From: JAYWGN01 sp043778255
GTDB taxonomy: Bacteria > Bacteroidota > Bacteroidia > Chitinophagales > Chitinophagaceae
Direction of reading: 5' to 3'
Length of the DNA: 64,000 bases
Assembly: GCA_043778255.1 (NCBI GenBank)
Contig: JAYWGN010000047.1
Span: forward strand, 1 to 64,000
The notes below the pieces were generated by a model. The model searched no databases and had not been told where the DNA came from. It saw only the letters and a program-made list of their open reading frames with translations. Of this stretch, positions 8,996-18,908 are shown one piece after another (positions within the stretch are counted from its first letter, which is position 1; the number at the start of each line of letters is the position of its first letter). A program made the translations under genes and the position numbers.

Positions 8996-9823
8996 TTAGT
9001 ATTTAACTTTTATAGAAATTTTTGGAGTTGATATATATTCAAAATTTTTTGGATAATATTTTACCCACTTTTTATCTTTAAAATTACTCCAGTTGTTATC
9101 ATTTTCATTAGTCCTTATACATTTTAAAGTTATTGTAGGTCTAATATCATCATTTATCGATATTAATTCAATACCTATAAATATTCCAAATTTAGTAATT
9201 GGTAAATTGTACTTTTCTAAATCTATTATTGTATTTCTTTTTAACTCCGAATATTTAATGAGAACATTTTCATATGTTAATTCTTCTTGTGGGGTTTTAC
9301 TTTCATCAGCCTCAAATATTCTAATTCTTAAACTTGAATTAATTTTACTCTTTGGAACTTCTAATTGCAGTTTTACTGACTTTAAAATGCCATTTAATTT
9401 TTCTGTATTTTCTATAAATACAGCTGTTGTATATCCATTTCCTGTTAATGAGAGTTTATCTTTTGCAATACCTTTTGTAAATCCAAGTTGTTTCGTATTA
9501 ATATATTTTTTTGCTTTTACTGTAATATTGTCATTTGCAATAATTTTTTTTTCTAAAAAAAATGTATCACTATTTGTGTTAACTATAGTTCCTCTTATAG
9601 CTATATAACCAACAAGTGTAATTAATATTGAATCGTTCTTATTTATGTTTAATAAGGCAACTCCATTCTCATTAGTAGTTGTTCCAATATCTTTTTTAAG
9701 TAAGGCCACATTAACAGTATATAATGGTATGTTAGTTTGCTTTTCTAATACTAAAATAGAGTGTTGTGCTAATGAGAGTTTAATAAGAAATGGTAGAATT
9801 ATTATTATTGTTTTCATTTTCAT
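8996..9823 (-). CDS. Secreted protein with carboxypeptidase-regulatory-like domain
   Basis: A 275-residue exported protein with signal peptide MKMKTIIIILPFLIKLSLAQ. Residues of about 20-95 follow the CarboxypepD-regulatory pattern common in Bacteroidota surface proteins: HSILVLEKQTNIPLYTVNVA, then GTTTNENGVALLNINKNDSI and LVGYIAIRGTI. The remainder is beta-rich without a recognised motif. It is the first gene of a two-gene AT-rich unit and diverges from comF with only a few dozen bases between them. A cell-surface or periplasmic role is inferred. Confidence 0.6.
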   Translation of the reverse strand: MKMKTIIIILPFLIKLSLAQHSILVLEKQTNIPLYTVNVALLKKDIGTTTNENGVALLNINKNDSILITLVGYIAIRGTIVNTNSDTFFLEKKIIANDNITVKAKKYINTKQLGFTKGIAKDKLSLTGNGYTTAVFIENTEKLNGILKSVKLQLEVPKSKINSSLRIRIFEADESKTPQEELTYENVLIKYSELKRNTIIDLEKYNLPITKFGIFIGIELISINDDIRPTITLKCIRTNENDNNWSNFKDKKWVKYYPKNFEYISTPKISIKVKY

Positions 9824-9849
9824 ATTTTTGAATGAAATTACATTTTATT

Positions 9850-10557
9850 ATGCTAACCAAACAACTACAATCATATTTTACAGGTATATCACAATTGCTG
9901 TATCCTGTGCATTGTAATGGTTGTGGTAGCGATTTGGTAACTAAAAATGAGTTGCTGTGTTTTGAATGTATTAGCAAATTACCCGAAACTTATTTTGCTG
10001 ACAAGCCCGACAATTATGTGGAAAAAATATTTTATGGTCGTATTAATATTGTAGCGGCTACTGGCTTATATTTTTTTAATAAAGATACTTTGTTGCAAGT
10101 ATTGCTACACCAACTAAAGTATAAAGGCAACCAACAAATAGGCGAGTACTTTGGTAACCTAATGGCTATTACCCTACGAGACAGTGGAAGGTTTGCCGAA
10201 CTCCATTACCTAATACCAATACCACTTAGCAAACAACGGCTCAAAAAACGTGGCTACAACCAAGCCTTAGCTATATGTAATGGTATGGCTACCGTATTGC
10301 AAATACCTGTGTTAGATAATATTACCCTCCGTACCAAACACAACCAAACCCAAACCAACAAAACACGGCAACAACGTTGGGATAATATGCAAGCCATATT
10401 TGAAATAGAAAATACCCAACAAATAGAACATAAAAATATACTATTGGTTGACGATGTAATAACCACTGGTGCTACATTAGAGGCTTGTGGTGAAATATTA
10501 CTACAAGTTGCAGGTGTACAATTATATATTGCTGTATTGGCTGTAGCTACTAATTAA
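9850..10557 (+). CDS. comF: ComF-family phosphoribosyltransferase-like protein
   Basis: A 235-residue protein of the ComF/GntX family, linked to DNA uptake in transformable bacteria. An N-terminal zinc-finger-like segment (CNGCG then CFECISKLP) precedes a type I phosphoribosyltransferase domain with the PRPP-binding loop ILLVDDVITTGATL near the C-terminus. The ATG at 9850 was preferred to the one at 9832 because a TATTTTTG box at 9823-9830 would start transcription at about 9835. With 9832 the protein would gain six residues. The precise biochemical activity of the family remains unclear. Confidence 0.88.
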   Translation: MLTKQLQSYFTGISQLLYPVHCNGCGSDLVTKNELLCFECISKLPETYFADKPDNYVEKIFYGRINIVAATGLYFFNKDTLLQVLLHQLKYKGNQQIGEYFGNLMAITLRDSGRFAELHYLIPIPLSKQRLKKRGYNQALAICNGMATVLQIPVLDNITLRTKHNQTQTNKTRQQRWDNMQAIFEIENTQQIEHKNILLVDDVITTGATLEACGEILLQVAGVQLYIAVLAVATN

Positions 10558-10665
10558 TTTATTATTATGTACTAGTACCATAGTTAATGTTTGTTTACGC
10601 CACTGTAGCATGTAGCAAATACTATTAATTACTTGTATACAGTTGTATTAATTTTATTTATTTTT

Positions 10666-11442
10666 TTACTGCCACCACCATTTTTTATTTTCCTCTTTTA
10701 AGGCTAGTGGTTTGTTATTAATATAGGCATCAAAATAGGTTTGCCAACCGTTTTTTAAATACTGAGGTGCAGGTACAAATTCGGTAAGTCCAACATCTAA
10801 ATTATTACTATTGGGTATACGTTGGTTACCCCAGTTGCAGGGCATTACAGCAATATTGTAATAGCTTTTGTAAGTACCTTCAAATTGGTTGTTGCTATAA
10901 GTATTGTCTTCCGATTTTATGTTTTCTATATAATGCAAACTGTCACTACTAGTGGCAAACAAGGAGCTAAATTGCCCTTCGTAAACTCCAATATATTTAT
11001 GATTGCGGTACTCCTTTAATTTATAGTTGCCTACAATTTGGTATTTTAATTGGCTTTCAATATTAGTATCATCAGTTTGTAGTGCCATTATATTGGCAAT
11101 TGTTATTTTACCATAAAATGCTGCAATACCTTTTTTAGTTTTTGTTTGCCCTTGTACAGTATACACCAAACTTGATGCATAAGGGTAAGGGTACTTTTTT
11201 ATGGTAGTAAATTTTATTTGGAATCGTTCAAAATTGGAGCCTATGTAGCCAATTACCGAGTTATTATTGGTTTGCTTAAGTATGGAGCTAAAGTTCTGGT
11301 TTAAAAAACTGTTTTTCAATTCCGTTCCTTGTGATGCAGTACTACTCAATAGTGAAAATTGTACATTGTTTGCCATTTCATTTTGCCCGAATAGGGCATA
11401 ATTATAGCCTACTACTTGTAGTATTAGTAAAAGTTTTTTCAT
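10666..11442 (-). CDS. Secreted protein of unknown function
   Basis: A 258-residue protein with an N-terminal signal peptide (MKKLLLILQVVGYNYALFGQ). The mature region is rich in Tyr, Asn, Ser and Gln with many short beta-type stretches (YIGVYEGQFSSL, FEGTYKSYYNIAV), as in Bacteroidota extracellular or outer-membrane-associated proteins. No catalytic motif, lipobox or T9SS tail is visible. The C-terminus ends in a Trp/Lys cluster (KKWWWQ). It stands alone between comF and a divergent lipoprotein gene. Confidence 0.6.
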   Translation of the reverse strand: MKKLLLILQVVGYNYALFGQNEMANNVQFSLLSSTASQGTELKNSFLNQNFSSILKQTNNNSVIGYIGSNFERFQIKFTTIKKYPYPYASSLVYTVQGQTKTKKGIAAFYGKITIANIMALQTDDTNIESQLKYQIVGNYKLKEYRNHKYIGVYEGQFSSLFATSSDSLHYIENIKSEDNTYSNNQFEGTYKSYYNIAVMPCNWGNQRIPNSNNLDVGLTEFVPAPQYLKNGWQTYFDAYINNKPLALKEENKKWWWQ

Positions 11443-11709
11443 GTAATTGTAGATTAGGTTATTAACTATTTTTTTTGCAAAAAATATATAATTGCTATAA
11501 AGTTAAGGCAAATTTTTTTTGCAAAAAAATTGAACTACTTTTTTTAGTATGTAATTGTTTAAAACTTTGGATGCAACCTTTTAAAGGCTAAAACAAACTA
11601 AATAGTACAAATACTTATTAATAAGTTAACAATACTAGTAATTACTAGTAAATTTACTTAATTTAGTGTAAATTTCTTCACTCCTTTTTTTAATAAAAAA
11701 TTAGTATAC

Positions 11710-12144
11710 ATGAAAAATATAGTGGCCATAGCAGTTTTACTTTTTAGTATTACAATAACAAATACATCTTGCAAAAAAACTATTGAAAAAATAAAAGAAG
11801 AAAAAGCACAGGATTATGTAGTGCAGGCAATGACCAATGGCCAATGGAAAATGAGTTGGTACAGAGAAAACGGAACTGACCAAGCTGACTTTAATGGTTA
11901 CGAATTTAAGTATTACGAAAATTATACAGTAGATGGTATAGACCCACAAGGCAATAGAAAATTAGGCAATTGGACGGGTAACGGAACTACACTAACCACC
12001 ACTTGTGACTTTCCTACTACAGCTGGTGCACCACTTACCAAGCTTAATGGTACTTGGAGTATAACCAAAAATAGTTGGACTTTTGTAGAGGCTCAACAAA
12101 TAAATGGTACAATTACCAAAACAATGCGGTTGGATAAAAAATAA
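11710..12144 (+). CDS. Lipocalin-like lipoprotein
   Basis: A 144-residue lipoprotein: the signal peptide ends at NTSC (Cys about 21), followed by a short charged helix (KKTIEKIKEEK). The rest is a beta-barrel-like pattern with repeated W-x-G turns (NGQWKMSWYRENG, GNWTGNGTTL, NGTWSITKNSWTF), as in lipocalin-like Bacteroidota lipoproteins. It precedes the PKD-repeat gene by about 115 bp on the same strand. Ligand and role are unknown. Confidence 0.65.
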   Translation: MKNIVAIAVLLFSITITNTSCKKTIEKIKEEKAQDYVVQAMTNGQWKMSWYRENGTDQADFNGYEFKYYENYTVDGIDPQGNRKLGNWTGNGTTLTTTCDFPTTAGAPLTKLNGTWSITKNSWTFVEAQQINGTITKTMRLDKK

Positions 12145-12258
12145 ATCTTAAGTTTTTACGTTGTAATAAAGAATTAATATTAAGTTAAACAATATTATAG
12201 TAATTTTACTATCCTAATATTGATTGGCATTAATGTTGATTACTCCAACATTACAACA

Positions 12259-15200
12259 GTGATAAATAAAAACCTAAGATACTATAAAGTTGTTGCACTT
12301 ATTTTAGTAGCATTACTAAATACATTGCAAACCTACTCACAAGTGCAAGCTAACTTTACAGCTATGCCATTGAGTGGATGTGCACCCTTATTGGTTAATT
12401 ATACTAGTACAAGTACAGGAAGCCCTGTAAGTTATCTTTGGGATTTGGGCAATGGTACACAATCTACAATTCAAAATCCCTCGGCTACTTACTTTAATAG
12501 CGGGTTATATACCATTACGTTAATAGCAACTAGTGCTAATGGTGCTAAAGATACCTTAACCCGTACCAATTATATTGAAGTATTTGCAAAGCCAGTAGTT
12601 AACTTTAAAGCCTCGGACTCCGTAGGTTGTTACCCACTCACTACACAGTTTACCGACCTTAGTACTGCTGTTGGTAGCAATATAGTAACATGGCAATGGG
12701 ACTTTGGCGATGGCTCAAGTGCTACCACACAAAATCCTATACACACTTACCCTCAAGGTACATTTACAGTAGTACTAAGGGTTACTACCGATAAAGGTTG
12801 TACTACTACTTACGTAAAAAATAATTATATAAAAGCTCAATTTGGTGTACAATCAGGTTTTAACTTTATAAGTCCTAATACTTGCAGCACACCTGTTACA
12901 ATTAACTTCAACAATACATCTACTGGTACAGGCATACTAAGCTATGCTTGGAACTTTGGCGATGGTAGTACTGCTACCACCCAAAACCCTACACATACTT
13001 ATACCACTAATGGTAGTTATAATGTAACCCTATTAGTTACCAATAACCAAGGCTGTACTAGCACTTACACCTTAAATAATGCGGTTAGTATTGGCAATAA
13101 CACAGCTGCATTTACAGCACCCGATAGTGTATGTGTTAATGTGCCTGTGAGCATTACCAATACATCTGCACCTAGCCCTGGCAGCTCAGTATGGAACTTT
13201 GGCGATGGTACTACAAGCAACCTTAATAACCCAACCAAAATATATACAGTTGCGGGTAACTATACCATTAAGTTAATAGCCAACTTTGGAGCTTGTAAGG
13301 ATAGTGTAAGTAAAAATATTACTGTGTTGGAAAAACCTATGGTAACATTTGTAGGTAGTGATACTGTTAGTTGTAAACCACCCTTAACTGTAACCTTTAC
13401 AAGTAATGCAAGTAGTGCAGTAACTTATGCTTGGAACTTTGGCGATGGTAATACTAGCACCTTACAAAACCCTACTAATACATATAATACTACTGGTCAG
13501 TTTACAGTTACACTTACTGTTACCAATGCATTTGGCTGTGTCAATACATTTACCCGTACTAATTATATTAAAATAACTGCACCAAGTGTTAACTTTATTA
13601 ACCTACCCGATAGTGGTTGCCGTCCATTAACTGTAATGCCTCAATACACTGCTAATGCAGTAGATGGTATTGCTAGTTACCAATGGAACTTTGGCGATGG
13701 CTTTACTACCAACGCTGTTAACCCAAGCCATACTTACAATACAGCCGGTACATTTAGTATTACACTAATAATTACTACCAACAGCGGTTGTAAAGATAGT
13801 GTTACAAGTTTTGTAAAAGTAGGTACTAAACCAACTGTTCAATTTTCGGCTACACCTTTAATTACTTGTGCACTTACTCCAGTTGCATTTACCGACCTTA
13901 CAGTTGGTGGTCCACCAACAAGTTGGTACTGGACATTTGGCGACGGTGGTACAAGTATAGAACAAAACCCTGCATACCAATATCAAGATACTGGATTTTT
14001 TTCCATTACATTAATAGTAGGGAGTAACGGTTGTTATGACACCCTAACAAAAATAGGATACATTTATATAAAACCACCCGTTGCTAAGTTTATAAAAGGT
14101 GCCAATTGTACTACACCACTTACCTATAACTTTACCGACCAATCAATAGCACCACTTACATGGCTGTGGACCTTTGGCGATGGCAATACTAGTACCCTAC
14201 AAAACCCCAACCATACTTATGCTACACCTGGCAATTACACTATATCGCTTACCGTTACTAATGGTACATGCTCACATACCAAACCAGATACAGTAAGGGT
14301 AATAGATGAGAATGCTCAATTTACAGCCAATCAATTAATTGTATGTAAAAATACCGTTATTGATTTTACTAGTACCAATTATATGCGTAGTAATATAAGT
14401 ACCATTAAGTGGGACTTTGGCGATGGTAGCATAGTTATTGGCGATTCGCTAATTAGCCATACTTATACCCAAAGTGGTGTATATACAGTAAAGCTAATAA
14501 TGACCGATTTGAATGGTTGTATTGATACATTTACAAGGTTGCAATACATAACTGTGTTTGGCCCTACTGCTAATTTTGCATCGGCGGTGCCGGGTAGTTG
14601 CCTTAACTCAGCTGTAGTATTTAACGACCTTTCCACTACCGATGGCACACACCCATTACTTACTTGGCAATGGAACTATGGCGATGGTACTACCCAAAGC
14701 TATACTGCTCCACCATTTGTACACCAATACATAGCACAAGGTGCATATTCCGTTTCGCTTAAAGTTATTGATAACTTTGGCTGTGTTGATAGTATTAATA
14801 AACCAAATTATTTTATTATTTCTAAACCCGTAGCTGATTTTAATACACCCGATACAGTATTTTGTCCTAACGTAAATTTGCAATTTACAAATGCATCTAC
14901 TGGTCCTAGTTTGCAATATGTATGGTATTTTGGCGATGGCCAAACCTCAACTGCAACTAACCCAGTACACCAATATGCCAATGATGGTATGTACACAGTA
15001 AAGCTACACGTAACTGATCAGTACGGCTGTATGGACTCAATTACCAAAGTACAATATGTACTTATTGCAACACCACAAGCTAACTTTACTGTAAGCGATT
15101 CATTTAGCACCTGCCCACCACTGTTTGTACAGTTTACTAACAACAGTATTAATTATACCTCTACCAATTGGGATTTTGGCGATGGTTCAGTATCTAACAA

Positions 15201-17058
15201 CCTTAACCCAACTCACTTTTATACCTCACCAGGTACATTTGTTGCAAAGCTTACAATTACAACTAATGGTGGTTGCATAAGCATTTACACCCGTACTATT
15301 ATAGTAAAAGGCCCAAGTGGTACACTTTCATACACACCATTGCAAGGGTGCAATCCACTTACAATTAGCCTAAGTGCTAATACGAGTAATGCTACCAATT
15401 ATGTATGGGATTTTAATAACGGGCAAACAGTAAGTACTACAAGTAGTGCCATTACATATACCTACACAGCTATTGGCAAATACTTACCTCGTATAATACT
15501 TAAAGATGATGCTGGATGCAGCATACCCGTACTAGGCCTAGATAGTGTAACCGTATATGGTGTTGACAATACACTAGCCTCATCAAGTTCATTGCTTTGC
15601 GATAGTGGGGTGGTAGCCTTTACCGCTACACCCGTAACATTAGATGTTATAAATAGTTACCTATGGAACTTTGGCGATGGCAATACTGCTACAGCCCAAA
15701 ACCCTACCCATAACTATACAACTAATGGCAATTATACCATACAATGTATAGTAACTACACTGCAAGGTTGTAAGGATACCGCTACTTTGCAAGTGCCCAT
15801 AAATATTATAAAAAGTCCACAAATTGCTGTAACAGGACCAATTGGTAATTGCATACCAGCAACGGCACAATTTAACACCAATATTATTTATAATGATTCT
15901 TCGGCTTTAAGTTGGAATTGGAATTTTGGCAATGGCCAAAATAATACCAACCAAAACCCACCACCTATAACTTACAACACAGCAGGAGCTTATGTAGTTA
16001 CCAATATAGTAACCAACAGCAGCGGCTGCAAAGATACTGCAACCCTTACCTACAATGCCTATGCATTGCCCGTAGTAAGTGCCGGTGGCGATGTACAAAT
16101 ATGCCGATCCACTCCTACTCAATTATTAGCAACTGGTGCAAGTAGTTATGTATGGTCGTTAGGAACGGGGCTAAGCTGTACCAATTGTAACAACCCATTA
16201 GCTAACCCCGATAGTACATCTATATATGCCGTAACAGGTACCGATATTAATAATTGTGTAGCTAAAGATACCGTACAAGTAAAAGTAATACAACCCTTTG
16301 TAATGACACAAAGCCCTGGCACAGCCTTATGCTTAGGCAAAAGTATAACACTAGTAGCCACAGGTGCTAATAGCTACCAATGGTCGCCGGGTATAGGCTT
16401 ATCAAGTACTACTGCACCTACTGTAGTGGCAAAGCCAACCGTAACTACTAACTACAGAGTAATAGGTAGCGATGCATTTAATTGCTTTAAAGATACAGGC
16501 TTTATTAATATTATAATAAACCCTATACCTACGGTAAATGCTGGTAACGACGTTACCATTATTGGTGGTGCTACCGCACAAATAACTACAACTACTACTG
16601 GCAGTGTTACCAATTATACTTGGTCGCCAACGGCTACACTTAGTTGTATTAATTGCCCTAACCCTATAAGCAAACCTATAGCTACTACTACTTACACGGT
16701 AGATGTAGTAAATAGTGGCGGCTGCAAGGCACAAGATGAAATAACTGTATTTGTACTATGCGATAAAGGCAACCTGTTTGTACCCAACACATTTTCGCCA
16801 AATGGCGATGGTATGAACGATGTATTGTACCCAAGGGGAAATGGTATATATGGCATTAAAACATTTAAAATATTTGATAGGTGGGGAGAGTTAGTATTTG
16901 AAAAAAATAATTTTTCGGCAAACGATGCTGCCAAAGGTTGGGACGGTACTTACAAAGGCAAAAAGGCACAGCCCGATGTATTTGTATATATAATAGAAGT
17001 ATTTTGCGAAAATGGAAATGCATTGAGCTTTAAGGGGAATATAACGGTAGTGCATTAG
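12259..17058 (+). CDS. Giant PKD-repeat adhesin with gliding-type C-terminal domain (T9SS cargo)
   Basis: A surface protein of about 1600 residues. A signal peptide ends near TLQTYSQ. Fifteen PKD-like modules of about 85 residues follow, each marked by a WxFGDGxT-type motif and a G-x-Y-x-V/I-x-L strand, some degenerate (DFNNGQT, NFGNGQN). Three Ig/SprB-like modules come next (VSAGGDVQICR, GTALCLGKS, VNAGNDVTIIGG). The end carries the gliding-motility-associated C-terminal domain (FVPNTFSPNGDGMND, FKIFDRWGELVFEK, GWDGTYKGKKAQPDVFVY), the type B signal for T9SS. No in-frame ATG exists near the start. GTG 12259 gives a compact signal peptide; TTG 12220 is the alternative. The next gene encodes the PorP/SprF protein typically paired with this class. 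Adhesion or motility is inferred. Confidence 0.9.
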   Translation: MINKNLRYYKVVALILVALLNTLQTYSQVQANFTAMPLSGCAPLLVNYTSTSTGSPVSYLWDLGNGTQSTIQNPSATYFNSGLYTITLIATSANGAKDTLTRTNYIEVFAKPVVNFKASDSVGCYPLTTQFTDLSTAVGSNIVTWQWDFGDGSSATTQNPIHTYPQGTFTVVLRVTTDKGCTTTYVKNNYIKAQFGVQSGFNFISPNTCSTPVTINFNNTSTGTGILSYAWNFGDGSTATTQNPTHTYTTNGSYNVTLLVTNNQGCTSTYTLNNAVSIGNNTAAFTAPDSVCVNVPVSITNTSAPSPGSSVWNFGDGTTSNLNNPTKIYTVAGNYTIKLIANFGACKDSVSKNITVLEKPMVTFVGSDTVSCKPPLTVTFTSNASSAVTYAWNFGDGNTSTLQNPTNTYNTTGQFTVTLTVTNAFGCVNTFTRTNYIKITAPSVNFINLPDSGCRPLTVMPQYTANAVDGIASYQWNFGDGFTTNAVNPSHTYNTAGTFSITLIITTNSGCKDSVTSFVKVGTKPTVQFSATPLITCALTPVAFTDLTVGGPPTSWYWTFGDGGTSIEQNPAYQYQDTGFFSITLIVGSNGCYDTLTKIGYIYIKPPVAKFIKGANCTTPLTYNFTDQSIAPLTWLWTFGDGNTSTLQNPNHTYATPGNYTISLTVTNGTCSHTKPDTVRVIDENAQFTANQLIVCKNTVIDFTSTNYMRSNISTIKWDFGDGSIVIGDSLISHTYTQSGVYTVKLIMTDLNGCIDTFTRLQYITVFGPTANFASAVPGSCLNSAVVFNDLSTTDGTHPLLTWQWNYGDGTTQSYTAPPFVHQYIAQGAYSVSLKVIDNFGCVDSINKPNYFIISKPVADFNTPDTVFCPNVNLQFTNASTGPSLQYVWYFGDGQTSTATNPVHQYANDGMYTVKLHVTDQYGCMDSITKVQYVLIATPQANFTVSDSFSTCPPLFVQFTNNSINYTSTNWDFGDGSVSNNLNPTHFYTSPGTFVAKLTITTNGGCISIYTRTIIVKGPSGTLSYTPLQGCNPLTISLSANTSNATNYVWDFNNGQTVSTTSSAITYTYTAIGKYLPRIILKDDAGCSIPVLGLDSVTVYGVDNTLASSSSLLCDSGVVAFTATPVTLDVINSYLWNFGDGNTATAQNPTHNYTTNGNYTIQCIVTTLQGCKDTATLQVPINIIKSPQIAVTGPIGNCIPATAQFNTNIIYNDSSALSWNWNFGNGQNNTNQNPPPITYNTAGAYVVTNIVTNSSGCKDTATLTYNAYALPVVSAGGDVQICRSTPTQLLATGASSYVWSLGTGLSCTNCNNPLANPDSTSIYAVTGTDINNCVAKDTVQVKVIQPFVMTQSPGTALCLGKSITLVATGANSYQWSPGIGLSSTTAPTVVAKPTVTTNYRVIGSDAFNCFKDTGFINIIINPIPTVNAGNDVTIIGGATAQITTTTTGSVTNYTWSPTATLSCINCPNPISKPIATTTYTVDVVNSGGCKAQDEITVFVLCDKGNLFVPNTFSPNGDGMNDVLYPRGNGIYGIKTFKIFDRWGELVFEKNNFSANDAAKGWDGTYKGKKAQPDVFVYIIEVFCENGNALSFKGNITVVH

Positions 17059-17059
17059 A

Positions 17060-17172
17060 TATAATGTGATAATGTGATTATGTGCTAATGAAGGAATTGG
17101 TAAGAATGTGCTGATGTGATAATGTGCTAATGTGCTAATGTGCTAATATGCTAATGTGCTAATGTGCTAATG
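17060..17172 (+). repeat. Octanucleotide array, consensus GCTAATGT
   Basis: The gap between the PKD gene and porP/sprF is filled by 8-nt units. The 3' half (17121-17172) is almost perfect GCTAATGT. The 5' half has variants such as GATAATGT and GATTATGT plus one interrupted stretch. A short related tract is at 62157-62188. Confidence 0.8.
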
Positions 17173-17204
17173 AAGAAAATGATAAGAACTTTAAAAATAA
17201 TAAA

Positions 17205-18257
17205 ATGAAAACAAGTGTACTTATACTGGCTCAAATAATACTAGCAATATGCTTTGCTGCATTGCTTTGTATGCCATTAAGGGTTGCTGCACAAGATATT
17301 CATTTCTCACAATTTAGCGAAACTCCTTTGTTACGTAACCCCTCATTAGCAGGCATTTTTACTGGCGACTTTAGAGCCCAAATGGCACACCGCAACCAAT
17401 GGAATAGTGTAACCACACCGTATATTACTAACAGTATTAATATAGAATCGAAATTAGGTGTTGGCAACAATAATGACTTTGTAACATTTGGTACTCAATT
17501 ACTATACGATGTAGCGGGTAGTACCAACTTTAAATCGGTACATGTATTGCCCGTTATAAATTACCACAAATCATTAAGCTCCGAAAAAAACAGGTACCTC
17601 AGCCTTGGCTTTATGGGTGGCTATGTAAACCGTAGCATTGACCGTACCAAAATAACCACTAACAACCAATGGGGTAGTGGTGGCTACGATGCAAACCTGC
17701 CCACTGGCGAAACTTTTATTAACTCCAATTATGATTATTGGGATGCTACTGTTGGTACAACTTATAACAGTAATATTGGCGAAAGTGATGAAAACAATTA
17801 TTTTGTAGGAGCTGCATTACACCATTTTACAAAGCCCAAAGTAGGCTTTTATGAAAATAGTAAACAAGTAATACCCACCAAAATTGTATTGTCGGGTGGA
17901 TTAAAATACCACTTTGGCGAAGACAGTTATATAACTGTACTAGCTGATTATAGTAAGCAAGGCAGCTATACCGAAACTATAGGCGGTATGCTATACACCA
18001 TTAACATGGTAAATGGCGTAAAGGAAACAAAATATGCCATACATGCAGGTGCTTTTTTGCGTTGGAAAGATGCTATAATACCAGTAGTAAAATTAGACTA
18101 TAACCCTTTTGCAGTAAGCTTTAGCTACGATGCCAATATATCGCAATTAAAACCTGCAAGCCGTGGCCGTGGTGGCTTTGAAATATCAATATCGTACCTA
18201 GCCTTTAAAGAAAAATATAACAGTGCAAGAGATGCCGTTAGGTGTCCGAGGTTTTAA
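17205..18257 (+). CDS. PorP/SprF-family type IX membrane protein
   Basis: A 350-residue outer-membrane beta-barrel protein of the PorP/SprF family. It has a signal peptide (to about residue 30), the family opening QDIHFSQFSETPLLRNPSLAG, an R-x-Q-W-x-S/T block (HRNQWNSVTTPY) and alternating amphipathic strands to the end. In Bacteroidota these proteins handle cargo carrying type B C-terminal domains and usually lie just downstream of the cargo gene, as here. The intervening octamer array separates the two genes by 146 bp, but they are probably one unit. Family assignment is firm; the cargo pairing is inferred from context. Confidence 0.93.
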   Translation: MKTSVLILAQIILAICFAALLCMPLRVAAQDIHFSQFSETPLLRNPSLAGIFTGDFRAQMAHRNQWNSVTTPYITNSINIESKLGVGNNNDFVTFGTQLLYDVAGSTNFKSVHVLPVINYHKSLSSEKNRYLSLGFMGGYVNRSIDRTKITTNNQWGSGGYDANLPTGETFINSNYDYWDATVGTTYNSNIGESDENNYFVGAALHHFTKPKVGFYENSKQVIPTKIVLSGGLKYHFGEDSYITVLADYSKQGSYTETIGGMLYTINMVNGVKETKYAIHAGAFLRWKDAIIPVVKLDYNPFAVSFSYDANISQLKPASRGRGGFEISISYLAFKEKYNSARDAVRCPRF

Positions 18258-18485
18258 GTGGTGCCTATACCAATAAGGTTTCGTTTGTTAGGCTTCGGTT
18301 TTTGGGTGGGTGGATATTGAGCTAAATTACTTCGGTGGGGAGATTTGGCAATAACCATAAGTCTACAATTAGAAGAAGGGTTTAAATACCTTTTAAAATT
18401 GTCTATATTTAAGAAAAATCATTCTATTGAGTCACAAAAGAAAAAATTAAACTAAAACAATTCTTTTTTATACCGTTTAAAATAA

Positions 18486-18901
18486 TTAAATAAATCAGTA
18501 ATTAATTTAGGTTCTATATCATTACAGTTTGAAATGAAATCAGACCAGTTCCAAAAAGAAAAATTTGAGATAACATTTATAAGTCAAAAAATAAATGATA
18601 GTGTATTGAAATTAAAATTAGGAGTGGGTGGTATTGGGTTTAATTCAAAATTGAAACTAATAGATACTTTGCAATATTCATGGAAATCATTATCAGACTT
18701 CGATAAAAAAAAATTGGTTATTAATATCGATAGTATTTTACCCGTACTCACATTCACATCACCCGTAGGGCAACAGTTTGTTGCAATAGTGGTAATGCAG
18801 AATTTTGTAAAATAAATAATAATGAAGTGCCCTATAAAGATTGGTACATAAAACTTGGCATTGTACATTATTATATATACTCTTTAAAATTTGAAAAGTA
18901 A
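18486..18901 (+). pseudogene. Decayed small gene with a frameshift
   Basis: An open frame from 18486 (first ATG 18534) runs to a stop at 18815. Coding-like sequence then continues in the +2 frame from about 18785 to a stop at 18901, reading NNNEVPYKDWYIKLGIVHYY and so on. The upstream part is also open before the first ATG. The simplest reading is one protein of roughly 125-140 residues broken by a frameshift near 18780-18795 and probably missing its start. No family is recognised. The region is AT-rich like the other accessory genes here. Confidence 0.5.
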
Positions 18902-18908
18902 CTCTCCC

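Noticed and set aside
11443..11709. Riboswitch or structured RNA upstream of the lipocalin-like lipoprotein
   Set aside because: Only A/T-rich runs and TTTTTTGCAAAAAA palindromes are visible; no conserved aptamer motif was recognised.
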